NCBI RefSeq assembly: GCF_965638725.1
Contig: NC_134960.1
Span: 7,132,501 to 7,196,500, forward strand
DNA from: Aptenodytes patagonicus
Lineage: Eukaryota > Chordata > Aves > Sphenisciformes > Spheniscidae
Direction of reading: 5' to 3'
Length of the DNA stretch: 64,000 nt
The notes beneath the pieces were generated by a model. It worked only from the letters and a program-made list of their open reading frames with translations, did no database searches and had not been told where the DNA came from. This document shows, one piece after another, positions 43,801 to 55,670 of this stretch; the stretch's first letter is position 1; each line of letters opens with the position of its first letter. Position numbers and translations under genes: made by a program.

Positions 43801-46800
43801 GGGGCCGGGGCAGGGTCCGGGGGGTCGGGGGGTGCCAGTGCAGAAGCGAGGGGGATGGGTGGGAGCGCAGAGGGAGGTGACCGGGGTTGCAAGGGAGGTG
43901 CTGGGATCTGGGGATGTCCAGGGGTGCTGGGGGCTGGCAGTGCACGGGGGGGGGGAGGGGGGGTGCGGGGGTGCATGGGGGTCCGGGGGTGCACGCCGAG
44001 AACCCCCCGTGGGGTGCTGATGGTGGGCGAAGGCCAGGCGAGTGGAGCCGCAGGCGGTCCGGGGGGGAGACGGGGGCTAAGCGGGGTTTCTCTCTCGGTA
44101 AATTAGCCGGGCGGGTGTCGGTTCCCTCTGCCCACACCCGAGGCTCCGGCACGGGGCGTGGGAGGCACAGCGGGGGGACGTGGGGGCCCCCCCGGGGTTC
44201 GGCAGGGTCGCACCTCCCAGCTCTGCAGAATGGCAATGTCCCCTGTCCCTCCCCGGCCGGGACGTGTCCCCTCCCCTGGCCGTGCCACCCCGTGCTGGAG
44301 ACACGAGGTCTGTCCCTCCGGCTTGGCAGCCGGCGGGATGGATCCCTTACGGGTTGTGCAAGGGACAGGCAAAGGCCCCGTTTCATCCCTCTCCCCTCCC
44401 CGCTCTGTCCATCCAACAGGGCCGAGCCGAGCCAGGTGACCTTCTCTCGCCAGGCCAGCGCCTCCGGCTCATGGCACCAGCCTGGCAGGGCTGTCACCGG
44501 GGCCCCAGCAGCCTGGGATGTGTCCTGACGAGTCCGAGCACTGGCGGGCGTAGGGGGGCTGGGACTCACCTGCCAGGCGGGATGGGGTCCCCGTGGTACC
44601 CGGCCATGGGATGGGCTGGCTCTGCTGCATGCCAGGCGGATGGATGTCAGTGCAGCTCGGAGGAGGTCTGCCCAGCTCCAGCCTCCTTTTGCAAAGCTAA
44701 AAGCTTAATTTTGCCTGACTGGGGGAAGGCGCTGCCTCCACTTTTGCGGTAGCAGCAGCCTCTTCTTCCCCGGCGTGGATGCACGCAGGAGCTGGGGCTG
44801 CTCACTGCATCCCCTCGTCTTGGCGTGCCCCGGGAAAGCCGGGCTGGGGCAGGGGCAGCCAGTCCCTAATTAATGAGCAAAATCCCCCCTGCCCCTTTTC
44901 CTCCTCCCCCCGGGTGGCAGATGGGCGCCCCAGGGCTTGGTGCTTGGAGACTGCCGGGCCATTTTCCGCAGGATTTGGATGCTGAGCGCCAGGCAAGGCT
45001 GGGGCACGGTTGCGAGCCGGGAGGAGCGTTGGGAGGCAAACAGCTCCAAATCCAGCAAAGCCCTTGTGAACAGAGCGCAGGGAAAACTTGCAAGCGCATC
45101 GAATTTTCTCACTGTGCCAGATTTTGTCACTGGCAAAGGCATCCGAGAGGGGAGGCCCAGCACGGTGTGCCCTGCCAGGCAGGCGAGGTTGCTCCCACCA
45201 CAGCACCCACCGCTTGAGCCGGGGCTTTTCGGGTCTGCAGGGCCAGCATGGTTAAAAACTTCATGGAGGTTTTATATCTGGGGTATAGGAGGGTTGGAAG
45301 CTGGGAACGAGGCAGAAAATTGTCATATTTTTATCCCTGTTTGAATCATATCTGTTTCTAGCTAGCTCGACTGCCTGCCTGTGCTACCCTCCATTTTTTC
45401 GTAGCGGCAGATTATTTGGGATAACTCTGGGAGCTGGAGGGAAGCGCAGACTTAAATGTGTGTGAGTTAGTGTGCATTGTAAAAAATCCTGCACAGCTGT
45501 AGTTGGGGCAAAAGGCCAGTTGGCTTCTCTGCCAAAAAACCTGCTTACATTACCTCGGTGTCCAAAGCCCTCAATGTTTGGGTGAAAACACTGGATTCCC
45601 CCTCCCCAGCACCGCCCGGCTGTAGATGTGCGTCGGGTTCGTGGCAGGGAGGTGGTACGGTGTTGTCGTGTGTCCCTCTGGAGATGGGGTTTGTCTCGGT
45701 TTAATATTTGGTTTTGCCGGTGGGATTTTGCCAGCAAAAGGCACCATTTGGGTTGACCCACAGCAGCCCAAGAAGTGTTCGGAGAGGGGGAAGAGCGCCT
45801 GCTGGCTATGGATGGCGGCTGCTGCGCTGTGCAAAGGTGGATTTGGGGTTTCTGGTCCGTGCTCTGCCTGGCCCTGGAGAGCCCTGGGGCCGGTGGGTGG
45901 TCTGGTGGGACATGCTGAGCATCCTCCTGCGAGCTGGCCACGGTGGGCTGCAGCGTTGGGATGGCCAAGCATCCAAACCAGGAGCAGGCTCGGGAGAGAT
46001 TTTGGAGTCACCTGCCGGCCTTGAGTCCAAGATTTCACATGGCCTGTTGCATCCCACCGGCCCCACTGGGACTCTGATACCGCTTGGCTTCTCCGTACAA
46101 GGACTTCTCACCGGCACGCCCGGTGCTCGCAGCCACCCAGACCTGCAAGGTGGCAGCTTCCAAGTCGCTGGTTTTCTTCATGTGACATCCCGGCCACATC
46201 AAGACCAGCGACTTCCACTGAATCTGTTGGCTCAGAGAGCCCTGGGGTATCTCGCCTCCCTGCAATTTGGGGCCAAATCCTCATCTCCTTCCAGCTTTTG
46301 GAGCCGGTGGCAGGGCAGGGCAGGCCACAAGCAGGGTCTGATACATCCTTCACCATCATTTGGGGTCAGATGGTGACTCCAGCCTTTGCTGGCTGGACTT
46401 CAGATGCTCTGCAGTAGCGCTGTGCGGGGGGACCCATCCTTTGCATGGAAAGCTGAGCTGGAAGGAAATTTTTTCTTTCCCATCTGGCCAGGAGGGGATA
46501 GCAACAAAAATGCCTTTCATCACCCTTGTCATCCTCGCTCTGGAGGAGAGAGCACAGTACGTGCTGCGGGAAGAATGACTGACAGCTCGGTAAGAAGCTG
46601 TTAAGCCCTGCACTTGGGGGACGTTGCTGGAAGTAACCCCTGGAGCAACGGGAAACCTACGGAGCAAGTGCCTATATAAATATATAGATAGAGATCTATA
46701 GGCTCCTCTGGCTGGAGCTGAAGTGCATTTCACCGAAATAGCACTTGGGGGCTGTTGGCCGGCTGCTCGCGTGCGCCGGGAGTCCAGCGATCCTGTGGGG

Positions 46801-49800
46801 CACAGGGAGCATCTCCTTCCCCGGCATCCCGGGACCGCAGGGCTGGGGGCTGCCAGGGGACCCCCCCAACACGGGGACGTGGCAGCGGGGAGGGCTGGCA
46901 GGGCTGGAGTCATTGTTCTTGGAAGAAGCTGGAACTTTTGGAGAGGGGAGACGTTTCCTTCCCGAAGGGCAGCGTGGTGGCGAGCCAGTGCGTGGCGTGG
47001 GAAGGAAGGAAGGAAGGAAGAGTGGAAGAGCGCGAGAAGAGCCTGTCACCCTTCGGATTTTGGACTGGACTCCCGTTAATGGGCGGAAGCCGGTTTCCAG
47101 TGCCGTGCGAGCCCTGGGCGCCCTCGGCTGCGCATAGTTTTGCTTTCACCTCCTCCCCGCGCTGCTCGGGCTGCCTTCAGCCCTGCACCCCTCCTCCTCC
47201 TCCCCAGCACCTGGACATTTTCAGCACATTGAGCTCCCCCCCGCCTGCCTGGGGCCGGGGGGAAGCACCCAGCCAGATCCTGCCCGAGGCTCCCCAGCTG
47301 GCAGGGGATGGACGGGGAAGGATGAAGGGATGTTCCCTGCGGCCGGGAGGGGAGCAAGGGGTGCAGGACCCACCCGGGTGATGGGGGTCCCTCTGGCCAC
47401 CACGGCAGATGGCTAAAGGCTCTCGCACCCGGTCAAATAACCTCATCCTACGGCTCAGACTGGAGGGGAGGAGGGAGGGAGGGGGTCCCTGCCCTTCAGC
47501 TGGGGATGGGCTGTCACCCTGGGTTGAGCGATGATGAGCCACATTTGCAGCGGTGCCTGCAGAGCTGGGTTGCAGAGCTGCAGGGTCCGTCTGTCCGTCC
47601 ATCCGTCCTCTGGGCTGTGTGCGGCTGTGCAAGCAGGGCGGTGTACAGGGTTGTTCTCTGCAATTTTCTCTGGCCTACCGGAGGCTTCGGTGCTCTCCAT
47701 CCATGCGATAAAAATTGGATGTGAAGAGCAATTATTACCCCCCCCCCATCCCCATGAGTATCCTGAGGGATTCATTTCCAGTGGGCTCGGGTGGAGCAGC
47801 CCGGGAATGGCAGGTATGAGGTGGGCAGGGGCAGAGGGGCCGCTGGAAGCACGTAGGGGATGGGGGGCTGCAAGGTGATCATGGGAGCAGATGCCAGGCG
47901 GGGGATTTCAGGTGGGGGGCTCCCACCCGGCAGCACCCCATGGCCCGGAGGGATGTCTGTGTCCGGGGCGGTGGCAAGGGATGGGGATACCTGGGGGCAA
48001 AATCCCGGGGGACAACTCCAGGCGCTGGTCCCGGCTACGCGGGAGTGTATCCGGTGGCTAGTCCAAGCAGGAACAGGCTGGCCAAGAGCTGAGTCATCCC
48101 TCCAGCACGGAGGAGATCCCCCAAGGCCCCTCAGTTGCTGTTAAAAGGCAGTAGCAAGAGCGAGAGGCTGCGAAATGGCTCCACCGAGAGCTCGGCTTCT
48201 TAGGCGGCCTCGGCCTCCGAGGAAGCAGGGATGTTCGTCTCGGAGCACGAATTTCGCAGACATCTGGAGCCTGTGGCTTATTTCTCAATGGTTCCTTGGC
48301 CGTATTTCTCCTCCGTTTCGGAGATAAAGGCGGTGAGGGCGACCCCGTGGAGCGGGAGCCGCGGTGCTGGCCACCCTCCAGCCAGCCCGGCCGGAGGAAA
48401 CCGCGGCCCCGCTCTGTGCCGCCGCCAAAGCAAATAGAAATGGGGCGTTAAACAATGCCGGGCGCTAACTGGGGGAGATGTTGGCCGCCGACGTTGCTGC
48501 TGCGGATGGGCTCCTCGTCTCCAGGAGAGTTTCCACTGGCATCTCTGCCTCCTCTCCCCCGTGCCCAGCCAAAACCCTCCTGTTGGGCAGCCCGAAGGCT
48601 TCATCCACCTTTCTCCTCCTCCTATCCAGCCCCTCCGGGGAGGCAGGGCCATCCTGCACGCCTTGGGAGTGCTGGGGCCAGGGCAGGGACTCGCTGGGTG
48701 CTGAGGGAGGCGGGAGGGATGAAGGGTAAGGAAGAGGAGATGCCCAGCTTGCAGCAGCCCTCCTGCTTCACCGTGGGCTCGCTGGAAGGATTTGGCTTAG
48801 TCATTCATCCCTTCCCTTGCTGGTAGGCTGAGCCACTGCTGAAAATATCCTGGAAGGCTCCCAAGCGGCACAGAAGGCAAGAAAATGAGAAACACATGAA
48901 GGAAGGGATGGGAAAGGAAGGGAAGGGGAGCGGGTGCTCTCGGCGTCCAGAGTGGGGCTTGGGGTGGGTGGCCCTGGCTGCCCGCCTCCCTGTCGGGGCC
49001 AGAGCAGGGACACCCCATCACAGCCATCCCGGCAGCGCCTTTGGGGAGGGGGCTGCACCCTTGGTGGGTGCTGGGGTGATGCTGATGCTCCGCACCGGTG
49101 TCTGTCCCCGAGCAGTGGCCTTGGCGGGGCTGGGGACGCTGCCCTTCCCGCAGGCACTTCAGGGCGCGCTCGTAGGAAATTGCTCACCCCGAGAAAATGC
49201 GTTCCCGGCAGCTCCACATCCTTTTGGCCTTTGGGAAGGGCTGGCGCCCTGACCTTTTGGCCAGCACACGAGAAGTGCAGCGGCACTCCGGCCACTCGCC
49301 GCGGGGCTTTCGCCAGTCTTTTAGCACTTCGCTTTTAGCATTTGTGTAGGCTCCCAAGGCGTGAGGTTGGTGCCTTGCTGCAGGCTGTGGTTGTGTCCGG
49401 CGGGTCGGGATCTGCACAGCTTCTGTCGGCTGCTGCCATCTCGTGTTGCTCCATAAATCAGTCCCCAGATGGGGCCTGGCCACTGGACTTGCCATGAGGT
49501 TATGGTGGGCTGGCATGTCCCCGCTGATGCTGGATTTGCTTTCCTGCCCGCTCGGAGCTGAGCGTGCCGGCATTTGGGGTGAGGGGCCGGGGGACATGCG
49601 CTGGCCCCTTCACTGCCCGCTGCCTCTTCGAGCCAGGGGCCAAAACCATGTGAGCTGCAACCTGAGACCTGCCAAAGCCCTTGGAGAAATTCCTTTCCCG
49701 TATGATCACTGTGGCGGGACAGGAGGAAAGGTCCTGAGTGCCCCTGGGCATCCCCTGGGCTTTGCCATCTGTCCACCTGGCGTGCAGAGGTGCAGTTCAG

Positions 49801-52800
49801 CGTCTCGGCAGGGGCCGTGCTAGGTCCCCATCACCCCTGCACTATGACATCCCCCCCGTGTACTCCAGCCCCGGAGCATCCCTCCAGCCTTCCCCCAGCT
49901 GCTGGAGAAGGGGTTGGGATGCTGAGGGATACCTGGAGGAAGGGCTGCCGGTCCTGGACGGGGCAGGCTGGGATCCCATGTCCCCGCTGAGCCCCCCTAA
50001 CCCCTCCTCTCCTCTCTGCCCAGGTCTCTCCCGCAGCGCCAGCCTCTCTGAGAAGGAGCTGAAGGAGGCGAAGGCGCGGAGCCGGCGGATTGCAGCGCAG
50101 CTCACCACGGTGCCTGGCCCCAGCTCCAAGGGCGTCCTGCTCTTCAACCGCCGCAAGCAGCGCGTTGACGGGCTCGCCGGGGCTGGGCATGGCGGGGGGC
50201 TGCCGCTGAGCCCTGCACCCCGGCCTCGGCAAGCAGCCATGGAAGAGGGCGAGGGGCAGGGGATGAAGCCAGAGCCCAGCCAGCCCGGCACCCCGGGAGA
50301 GGAGCTGCGGGCGAACGCCTCCCCATGCCAGGAGCCGCTTGCTGAAGCCCAGCAGGTCCCGCTTAGCGTATACCTGAAGGAGAACATGGCATCGGCCGCC
50401 ACCAACGGCGTGCAGCAGCGGGCTGCTGGTGGGATGGAGAGCGGGACGGGGGGGCTCAGGGATGCGGGAGCCCCTGCGGGGCTGAGCACAGTGGCTCTTG
50501 CCCTGCCGCAGAGCCCCGAGGAGGGGAAGAACGGCGAGGTGCCCGGTGAGGTGCCCAGTGCACCAGCGGGGACGGCCACGGGGACAGCATCCCCGGCCGG
50601 CCGGCAGCAGAATGGGGTGCAGGGCCGGCAGTACTATGAGGTCCATCTCACCCTGGCCAAGCCCAAGCCGGTGAAGAACCGGACGGCCAGACCCTTCGGC
50701 ACCCAGGCGTCCCCTGCCAGCGGCCAGCCCGCAGAGGGACCCCCCGCTGCCGAGCTGCCCCCACCACCCACCTATGCGGAGACCCTGAGCAGCCCCCCGC
50801 CACTCACCCGTGTCCGCTCACCCCCCTCCTACTCGGCCCTGTACCCACCCCCAGAGCAGAAGATGCTGCCAGGTCCCCCCCAGGGCTGCGGGGTGAGCAG
50901 ACCGAACCCCCTGCCCAAAACGGGGATCCTGGAGGAGTCGGCCGCCCGGAGAGCTGGCAAAAAGTCCATGTTCACCTTCGTTGAGAAGCCAAAGCTGGGC
51001 CCCAACCCCGACCTGCTGGACCTGGTCCAGAGCGCAGACAGCAGGAAGAAGCAGAAGGAGCAGGGGGAGCCCGGTGCTGAGGACGAGCCCTTCGCCCTCG
51101 GGGCTGAAGCCGCCAACTTTGTCCCCAACAGCGCGGCCAGGGATGGGCAGAACCTTCCGCCAGCCGATGATGCTCCCGCGTGGTCCTCCTGCCTCAAGTC
51201 CCCCACCATCCAGCCCAAGCCGAAGCCACAGCCCAGCCACAACCTCAGCGAAGCGAGAGGGAAGGGGGCCGAGCTCTTTGCCCGCCGGCAGTCCAGGATG
51301 GAGAAGTTCATCATCGAGGCTCCCTCCCAGCCCAAGCTGCTGCGGTCCCCGTCGCCCACCATGTCCCTGCCTCCCTCCTGGAAGTACGATGCCAGCGCCT
51401 GCCTGTCGCCCATGGTCTCCAGACACCCCTCCAAGAGTCCCTCCAGGCCCTCCAAAACCCCTCCAGCATCTCTGTACGGCAGCAACCTGATGGAGAACGA
51501 GGTCTCCCAGAAGGAGCTAGAGATTTCCAAGCACCAGCCCTACCAGCTCCAGTCTTCGCTCTTCATCCTCTCCCCATCCAAGGGGCCAGCGAGGTCCATA
51601 CCCCGGGAGATGCCTCCACCCAGACCCTCTCTTCCTGACGCCTACCCTTACCCCCAGCAAACCTCCTGCCCGACCTCTCCATTGCCTCCTTCCCCCATTT
51701 GGCATGCTCCTGCTGTGCCCGGCGCCGGCCAGACAACCTCCAGCCCCTTCCCCGGTGCCACTGGGGGTCTGCCCCTGACTCACGGCAGCCGTGCCAGTCC
51801 CGGAGCCCCGACCGAGGTGCTGCTGGCCTCCCCGTGCCGCCTGCTGCCGCCCCGAGTGAAGGGGGGCTTCCAGGCACCCCGGCCCTCCTACTCCACCAGG
51901 AATGCCGGCATCGAGCCGCAGGTGTGGAAACCTTCTTTTTACTACAAGTAGCGGTGGCGGAGAGAAAAACTCGGGGGTTTTAGGCTTCCCTCCGCCAGCC
52001 GAATCCTCCCTAACTGCTCACGGGTGTGCCAAAAGCCGAACCAACCACAAAAAAGGGGGGAAAAAGAAAAGGAAATAGAAAAAAGAAGTAGCTGGGAGGC
52101 TGCAGTGCCGGGACCGTGGGTGAGACAGGCGCTGCTGAGCCCCCAGTGTAATGGGAGCCAAGGGGTCCCGGGGAGGCGGCAGGAGTCGGGGCCATAGAGC
52201 CCGTGGGATCCCAAAGAGCCGTCGGGAGCCTGCCCGTCCCGCAGGACTGCTAGCACTTTCTTCTCTCACCTGGACACTGTATGGAGCATCGCACCTCTGG
52301 CTCTGTCCTTTTCTCGCCTCCTGCCTTTCTAGCTCTCGCAGCCGGCAGCTGCCAGCTCTGCCTGCTCACCCGCAGCCCCTCTGTCCTGCCGGCTCCTATC
52401 GGCCTCCTACCAAAGCAAATGCAGAGGGGACACACCACCTTTCCGCCTCACTGTGCCTGCTCCTGTCTCTTCTGCTGCTCCTTCAGGATCTGTCCTTGTT
52501 TGCTTCCATGCCACGGAGGAGAGCCACATCCCTGGGGGAATGGCAGAGCCCCACGGTGCTGGGGACACCGCGGGGTCCCTGTCCCTCCCCACGCTCGGTG
52601 CTGGAGCTGGGGACGGGCAGCGCTGCTTGGCACGGCCGGGAGCCAGGGATGTGCCAGGCAGAGGAGGCAGGCGAGGGCAGGGCCAGCTCAGCGATGCTCA
52701 GCCTGATGCTCGTGGTCCAGCCATGCCTCTGCCTGTCCCTTGCTCCCGCCGCTCTCCCCGTGGTAACGAGTTGCCTTTTGACTGTGCTTTTATTTCTTCC

Positions 52801-54022
52801 TGCGTTTTTCTTTTTTTTTCCCCTCTTTCTGAATACACTCTCTGCGCTGTCAGACCTGGCTCTTCTCTTTCCTGCTGGCTGGGGAGCAGCTGCCGGGCGA
52901 CGGACACCCGGGGCGGCACAGGGGGTTCTCCGTGCGTCACCTGGAGGGAGCCTTTAGGAAGCGGCAGGTAGTGAGAGGTCCTGGGTCATATTTTGGGCAA
53001 GGTTGATTAACTGCAGGCTCAGCCTGCCCCGACCTCCTTGGCTGGTGAGGGGGTGCAGAGGCAAATGCATTTTTGGGGAGCCCTCGCAGGGGGTGCAATG
53101 CACGAAGATGCATCCCCAGTTCGTGCAGGGCTGAGCCAGCACGGAGCTTGCCCCAGCACCAATCCTGCCCCTGTCCCTCTGCTCTGCCCCCTTCATCCCC
53201 CCGAACGGTGCTGGCACTAACCCGCTCTCTGTCCCCCTCCAGGAAAGGCGGCCGTCCCTCCCCGCCTCACCCACCTGGACGCCCCGGCTGGCGCGGTGCC
53301 CGGGCAGCCTGGACGGCTGGGCCAGCCCGGCCTCAGTGCCCGAGCTGGACGAGGGACCCCCCACGTCCCCTCCATGGAGCGAGAGGTCCCTGTCCCCGCT
53401 GCGGCAGGACGCTGACGCCCGGGCCAGCCGGCAGATGCAAGCGCGGCTCGCCAGGAACATCATCAACGCTGCCCGGAGAAAGAGCTCCTCTCCCAAAGCT
53501 GTGGGGCCGGAGGGCTCCCGGCCCTTCACCCCCATCCCTGCCGGCCCCCCCAGCCTGCCCCAGTCCCCCAGGCCGGTGCGGCCGGAGAGCTCCAGAGGCC
53601 CAGCACCGCAGGCTGCCAGCAGCGTGCTGGGGAGTCTGGGCAGCCCCTCACCCTCCCACAAAAGCCCCCTGCGATCGCCCCGGGCGGATGGCCCCCAATT
53701 TACTGCTTCCCCTGGGATGCCCCGAGCCGCCTGGGCAGAGGGTCGCCAGCTCCTGCTGCCAGCCGGTGTGTCCTCCTGCCCCGTCCCCGGGCTGTCTCCC
53801 AACCCCAAGAGCCCCCTGCCATCCCCCGTGGTGGGCGGGCGGTCCCCGGCCAAGCGCTGCACCTCCCGGTCCCCGACGGACTCGGACATCTCCCTTGACT
53901 CCGAAGACTCGGGGGCCAAGAGCCCGGGCATCCACAGCTTCAACCTCTGCCCCCGGGGCTGGACCGGCAGCCTGCGGCTGAAGCCAGGGGGGCTGCCCTC
54001 GGGGGCCCCCTGCACCTCCTAG
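40398..54022 (+). CDS. SYNPO: SYNPO, synaptopodin (796-aa and 1046-aa forms by alternative splicing)
   Basis: This proline-rich actin-associated protein of podocyte foot processes and dendritic spines binds alpha-actinin and stabilises stress-fibre regulators. Coding exons: 40398-40860, then 50024-51951 (read-through form, TAG at 51949), or 50024-51921 joined to 53243-54022 (long form). The 40860/50024 junction is phase 1 on both sides and gives KKAGLSRSASLSEKELKEAK, matching human around ALGRSTSLTEKDLKEAK. PPxY motifs PPTY (402-405) and PPSY (421-424) fit WW-domain partners. Conserved blocks include SMFTFVEKPK, PNPDLLDLVQ, EPFALGAEA, RRQSRMEK and PSPTMSLPPSWKY. The short form ends VWKPSFYYK (human VWKPSFCFK). 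It is shorter than the 929-residue human form, mostly in low-complexity segments. SYNPO2 and SYNPO2L are excluded by these blocks and by synteny. Confidence 0.93.
43529..43557. repeat. (GGGGCA)n run, G-quadruplex-prone
   Basis: Successive GGGCA and GGGGCA units give at least five G-tracts of three or more in about 30 bases, within the CpG island. Confidence 0.85.
43691..43722. repeat. (GGCACC)n hexamer repeat
   Basis: About five tandem GGCACC units immediately upstream of a potential splice donor at 43726/43727. Confidence 0.85.
50024..51951 (+). CDS. SYNPO: SYNPO large coding exon (read-through form ends here)
   Basis: Acceptor CTGCCCAG ends at 50023. The exon is open for 642 codons and ends VWKPSFYYK then TAG at 51949-51951. 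It includes the conserved SLSEKELKEAKARSRRIAAQ block, a KGVLLFNRRKQRV block, the VPLSVYLKEN block, both PPxY motifs and the C-terminal RPSYSTRNAGIEPQ. The donor CAG|GTGTGG at 51921/51922, just before VWKPSFYYK, lets the last nine codons be replaced by the 53243 exon. The apparent open frame upstream to 49738 begins with GTG and precedes the acceptor, so it is not exon. Confidence 0.95.
51922..53242 (+). other. SYNPO: Alternatively retained SYNPO intron / 3' UTR of the short form
   Basis: GTGTGG...CCCCTCCAG borders with phase 0 on both sides. When retained, it supplies nine codons, the stop and 3' UTR sequence; when removed, the reading frame runs into the 53243 exon. I see no AATAAA inside. 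Both mRNA forms may therefore share the poly(A) site at 55557. Confidence 0.75.
53243..54022 (+). CDS. SYNPO: SYNPO long-form C-terminal exon (259 aa)
   Basis: It begins ERRPSLPASPTWTP after CCCCTCCAG, in phase with the donor at 51921, and ends GGLPSGAPCTS then TAG at 54020. It contains QARLARNIINAARRKSSSPK, resembling the conserved helical segment of long synaptopodin. The rest is Ser/Pro-rich with RSPTDSDISLDSEDSGAKSP, also characteristic of the long form. No other gene product was recognised in this frame. Confidence 0.85.
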   Translation, partial: ERRPSLPASPTWTPRLARCPGSLDGWASPASVPELDEGPPTSPPWSERSLSPLRQDADARASRQMQARLARNIINAARRKSSSPKAVGPEGSRPFTPIPAGPPSLPQSPRPVRPESSRGPAPQAASSVLGSLGSPSPSHKSPLRSPRADGPQFTASPGMPRAAWAEGRQLLLPAGVSSCPVPGLSPNPKSPLPSPVVGGRSPAKRCTSRSPTDSDISLDSEDSGAKSPGIHSFNLCPRGWTGSLRLKPGGLPSGAPCTS

Positions 54023-54272
54023 ATGAGCCAGTCCCGGCCAGGCCACCCTCTCCCCAGTCCCGCCAGCCTGGGCGATGCCACCCACTGACCCCTGCAACGG
54101 GAACACCCCACCCTCAGGGCTGAGGTCCCCAAAAACCGGCGTCCCCACTCCCCAGCGGAGCTGCCGCAGCCCCTCGGCGTGCCGGCGGGGTCAGGTGCCT
54201 CCCGCCTGCCTGCCATCGCACGGCCCCACTCTATTTTTACCACCCTAACCTTTCAGGGCAGGACTGCGTGGT

Positions 54273-54304
54273 CAGCAGGCAGAGCAGGCAGAGCAGGCAG
54301 CAGG
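54273..54304. repeat. 10-bp tandem repeat, about 3 copies
   Basis: Unit GCAGGCAGAG repeated three times in the SYNPO 3' UTR. Confidence 0.85.
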
Positions 54305-55556
54305 GGGGAGCCAGCCCCCAGCACAGCCCCCTCCCTCCACAGCCCTGCACCACGCAGCAGGGATGGGGACGGGCTCAGTGGTCCCCTGCAAGCCCCCCGT
54401 CCCCAGCGCTGGGGTGTTACGGACCCTGGCACCCTGCAGCTCTGCTTTCCCTGCTGGCATGGCCGGTGCCGCTGCCTGTGGGGTCATGGCGTACCCGGCA
54501 GTGCCGAGCAGGTGCCGTGGCCAGGGCACCCTCTCCCACCCTCCAGATCTGGCTGGTTTCAATTGAAACCAGATTTGGGAGAGGAAAAGTTAATTTTTTT
54601 ACTCCAGCCGCCAGCCCCCCAGTTCTTCATTGGCGTCTTTTCTTACTTTTGACCCCTTCTCAAAGAAATTCCCCCAAATCCTTCCCCGGTGACCAAAAAG
54701 AGAGCCAAAGTTATTTATTGCCACGTCAAGGGGACCATTTACAGGTGCCCTCCTGCCCTGCCCAGGCAAAGAGGGACAGCCCCATCCTGTACCCTGTCAC
54801 TGTCCCCATCCCCGGGCTCATCCCATCCCTGTCCACAACCCTGCGGGATGGAGGGACGCAGGGGGACCAGCGGGCTCTGTGGCAGCCAGGGCGGGTGAGA
54901 GGAGTTGGGGGGCTGGGGAGGGGGCTGGGGGGGGGGGAGGGCAAAGGAAGCGGTACAGGTTGCAGAGGGTTTGGAGGATGTCAGTGCAGGAGGTGATGCT
55001 GAGAGTGTCTCGGGGACGAGCCGGTGTCCCCAGGAGGAGCCCTGCAAGGGGCTGGGGGTGGGGCAGAGGTCTCCCAAGGGCAGCAGTGTCAGAGGGAGGC
55101 TCGGGGCCGGGGGGTGATAGGGAGAGGAGGGCGTCAGGGTGGACACAGTTATGTGGCAGAGCCTGGGGAGAGCAGTGGGTGGCCGGGAGGGCGATGGGTC
55201 CCCAAAGCACTTGTCCCCACCCAGGGGTGAGCAGGAGCTGGCTGGGGTGTCAGGAGATGCTACGGCGGTGACCGCAGCCGCCCGCCCAGGGGATGCGGCC
55301 TTGGTGCTGGTAGGACCAGCACCGAGAAAGGAGGATGCCTTTGGGCTGTCGGGGTTCTGGCACGTTCCCCGTTCAGAGAGCCCCTGTCACCCCTTCCCTT
55401 TCCCCGGGACACGCTGTCGGAGCCAGCCCATCCCTGTCCCCCGGGGTCCCCCCACCCTGCAGCCTGCCCTTCCCAGGACACAGCCCCCCCCTCTTCCCCC
55501 CGCTCCACCAGCCACCACAACCCGCCTTCGTCACACAGTTGTATACCCAGCTCAGA

Positions 55557-55562
55557 AATAAA
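55557..55562 (+). terminator. SYNPO: Probable SYNPO poly(A) signal (AATAAA)
   Basis: AATAAA in CTCAGAAATAAACTGCC, followed by TGCCTGGCTCTG and G/T-bearing sequence. It is the first canonical signal that I find after the long-form stop. Confidence 0.65.
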
Positions 55563-55670
55563 CTGCCATAATCCCACCCGGCCTGGCCTGCCTGGCTCTG
55601 ATCCGTCCCCGAGGTGGCCTGGGCACATGTGGCACATGGTCACCTCCTACCGCTGCTTGCATGGCCACCA

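Larger units (their letters stand above)
43380..44100 (+). promoter_or_regulatory. SYNPO: Intragenic CpG island, candidate alternative SYNPO promoter and first exon
   Basis: Very dense CpG, with GGGCGG-type boxes, a five-copy GGGGCA-type run (43529-43557) and a GGCACC run (43691-43722) ending at a plausible donor GG|GTAG (gap after 43726). A transcript starting here and spliced to 50024 would lack the 40398 exon. It would most likely start at the in-frame ATG at 50239 (AGCCATGG, residue 227), which aligns with Met245 of human SYNPO, the start of the reported 685-residue neuronal form. Confidence 0.5.
40861..50023 (+). other. SYNPO: SYNPO intron 1 (9.2 kb) with intragenic CpG island
   Basis: It is bounded by GTAAGA and CTCTGCCCAG. 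No coding exon was recognised inside. It contains a CpG-island-like region at about 43380-44100, a TATA-like TATATAAATA at 46673-46682 and several G-rich runs. Mammalian SYNPO uses an internal promoter for the shorter neuronal form, so an alternative first exon in this intron is expected. Confidence 0.6.
54023..55580 (+). other. SYNPO: SYNPO 3' UTR
   Basis: Non-coding sequence from the long-form stop to a canonical poly(A) signal. It contains a 10-bp CAGGCAGAG-type triplicate at 54273-54304 and an AU-rich AGTTATTTATTG at about 54710. Length about 1.55 kb. Confidence 0.65.

Noticed and set aside
43370-44569. 399-codon minus-strand open frame
   Set aside because: Lies in the CpG island and is made of Pro/Ala/Arg runs, with no family resemblance.
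49738-50023. N-terminal extension of the large SYNPO frame
   Set aside because: It starts with GTG, lacks similarity to SYNPO, and lies upstream of a clear CTGCCCAG acceptor whose phase matches the 40860 donor.
52954-54015. 353-codon minus-strand open frame
   Set aside because: Antisense to the SYNPO long-form exon, which matches human.
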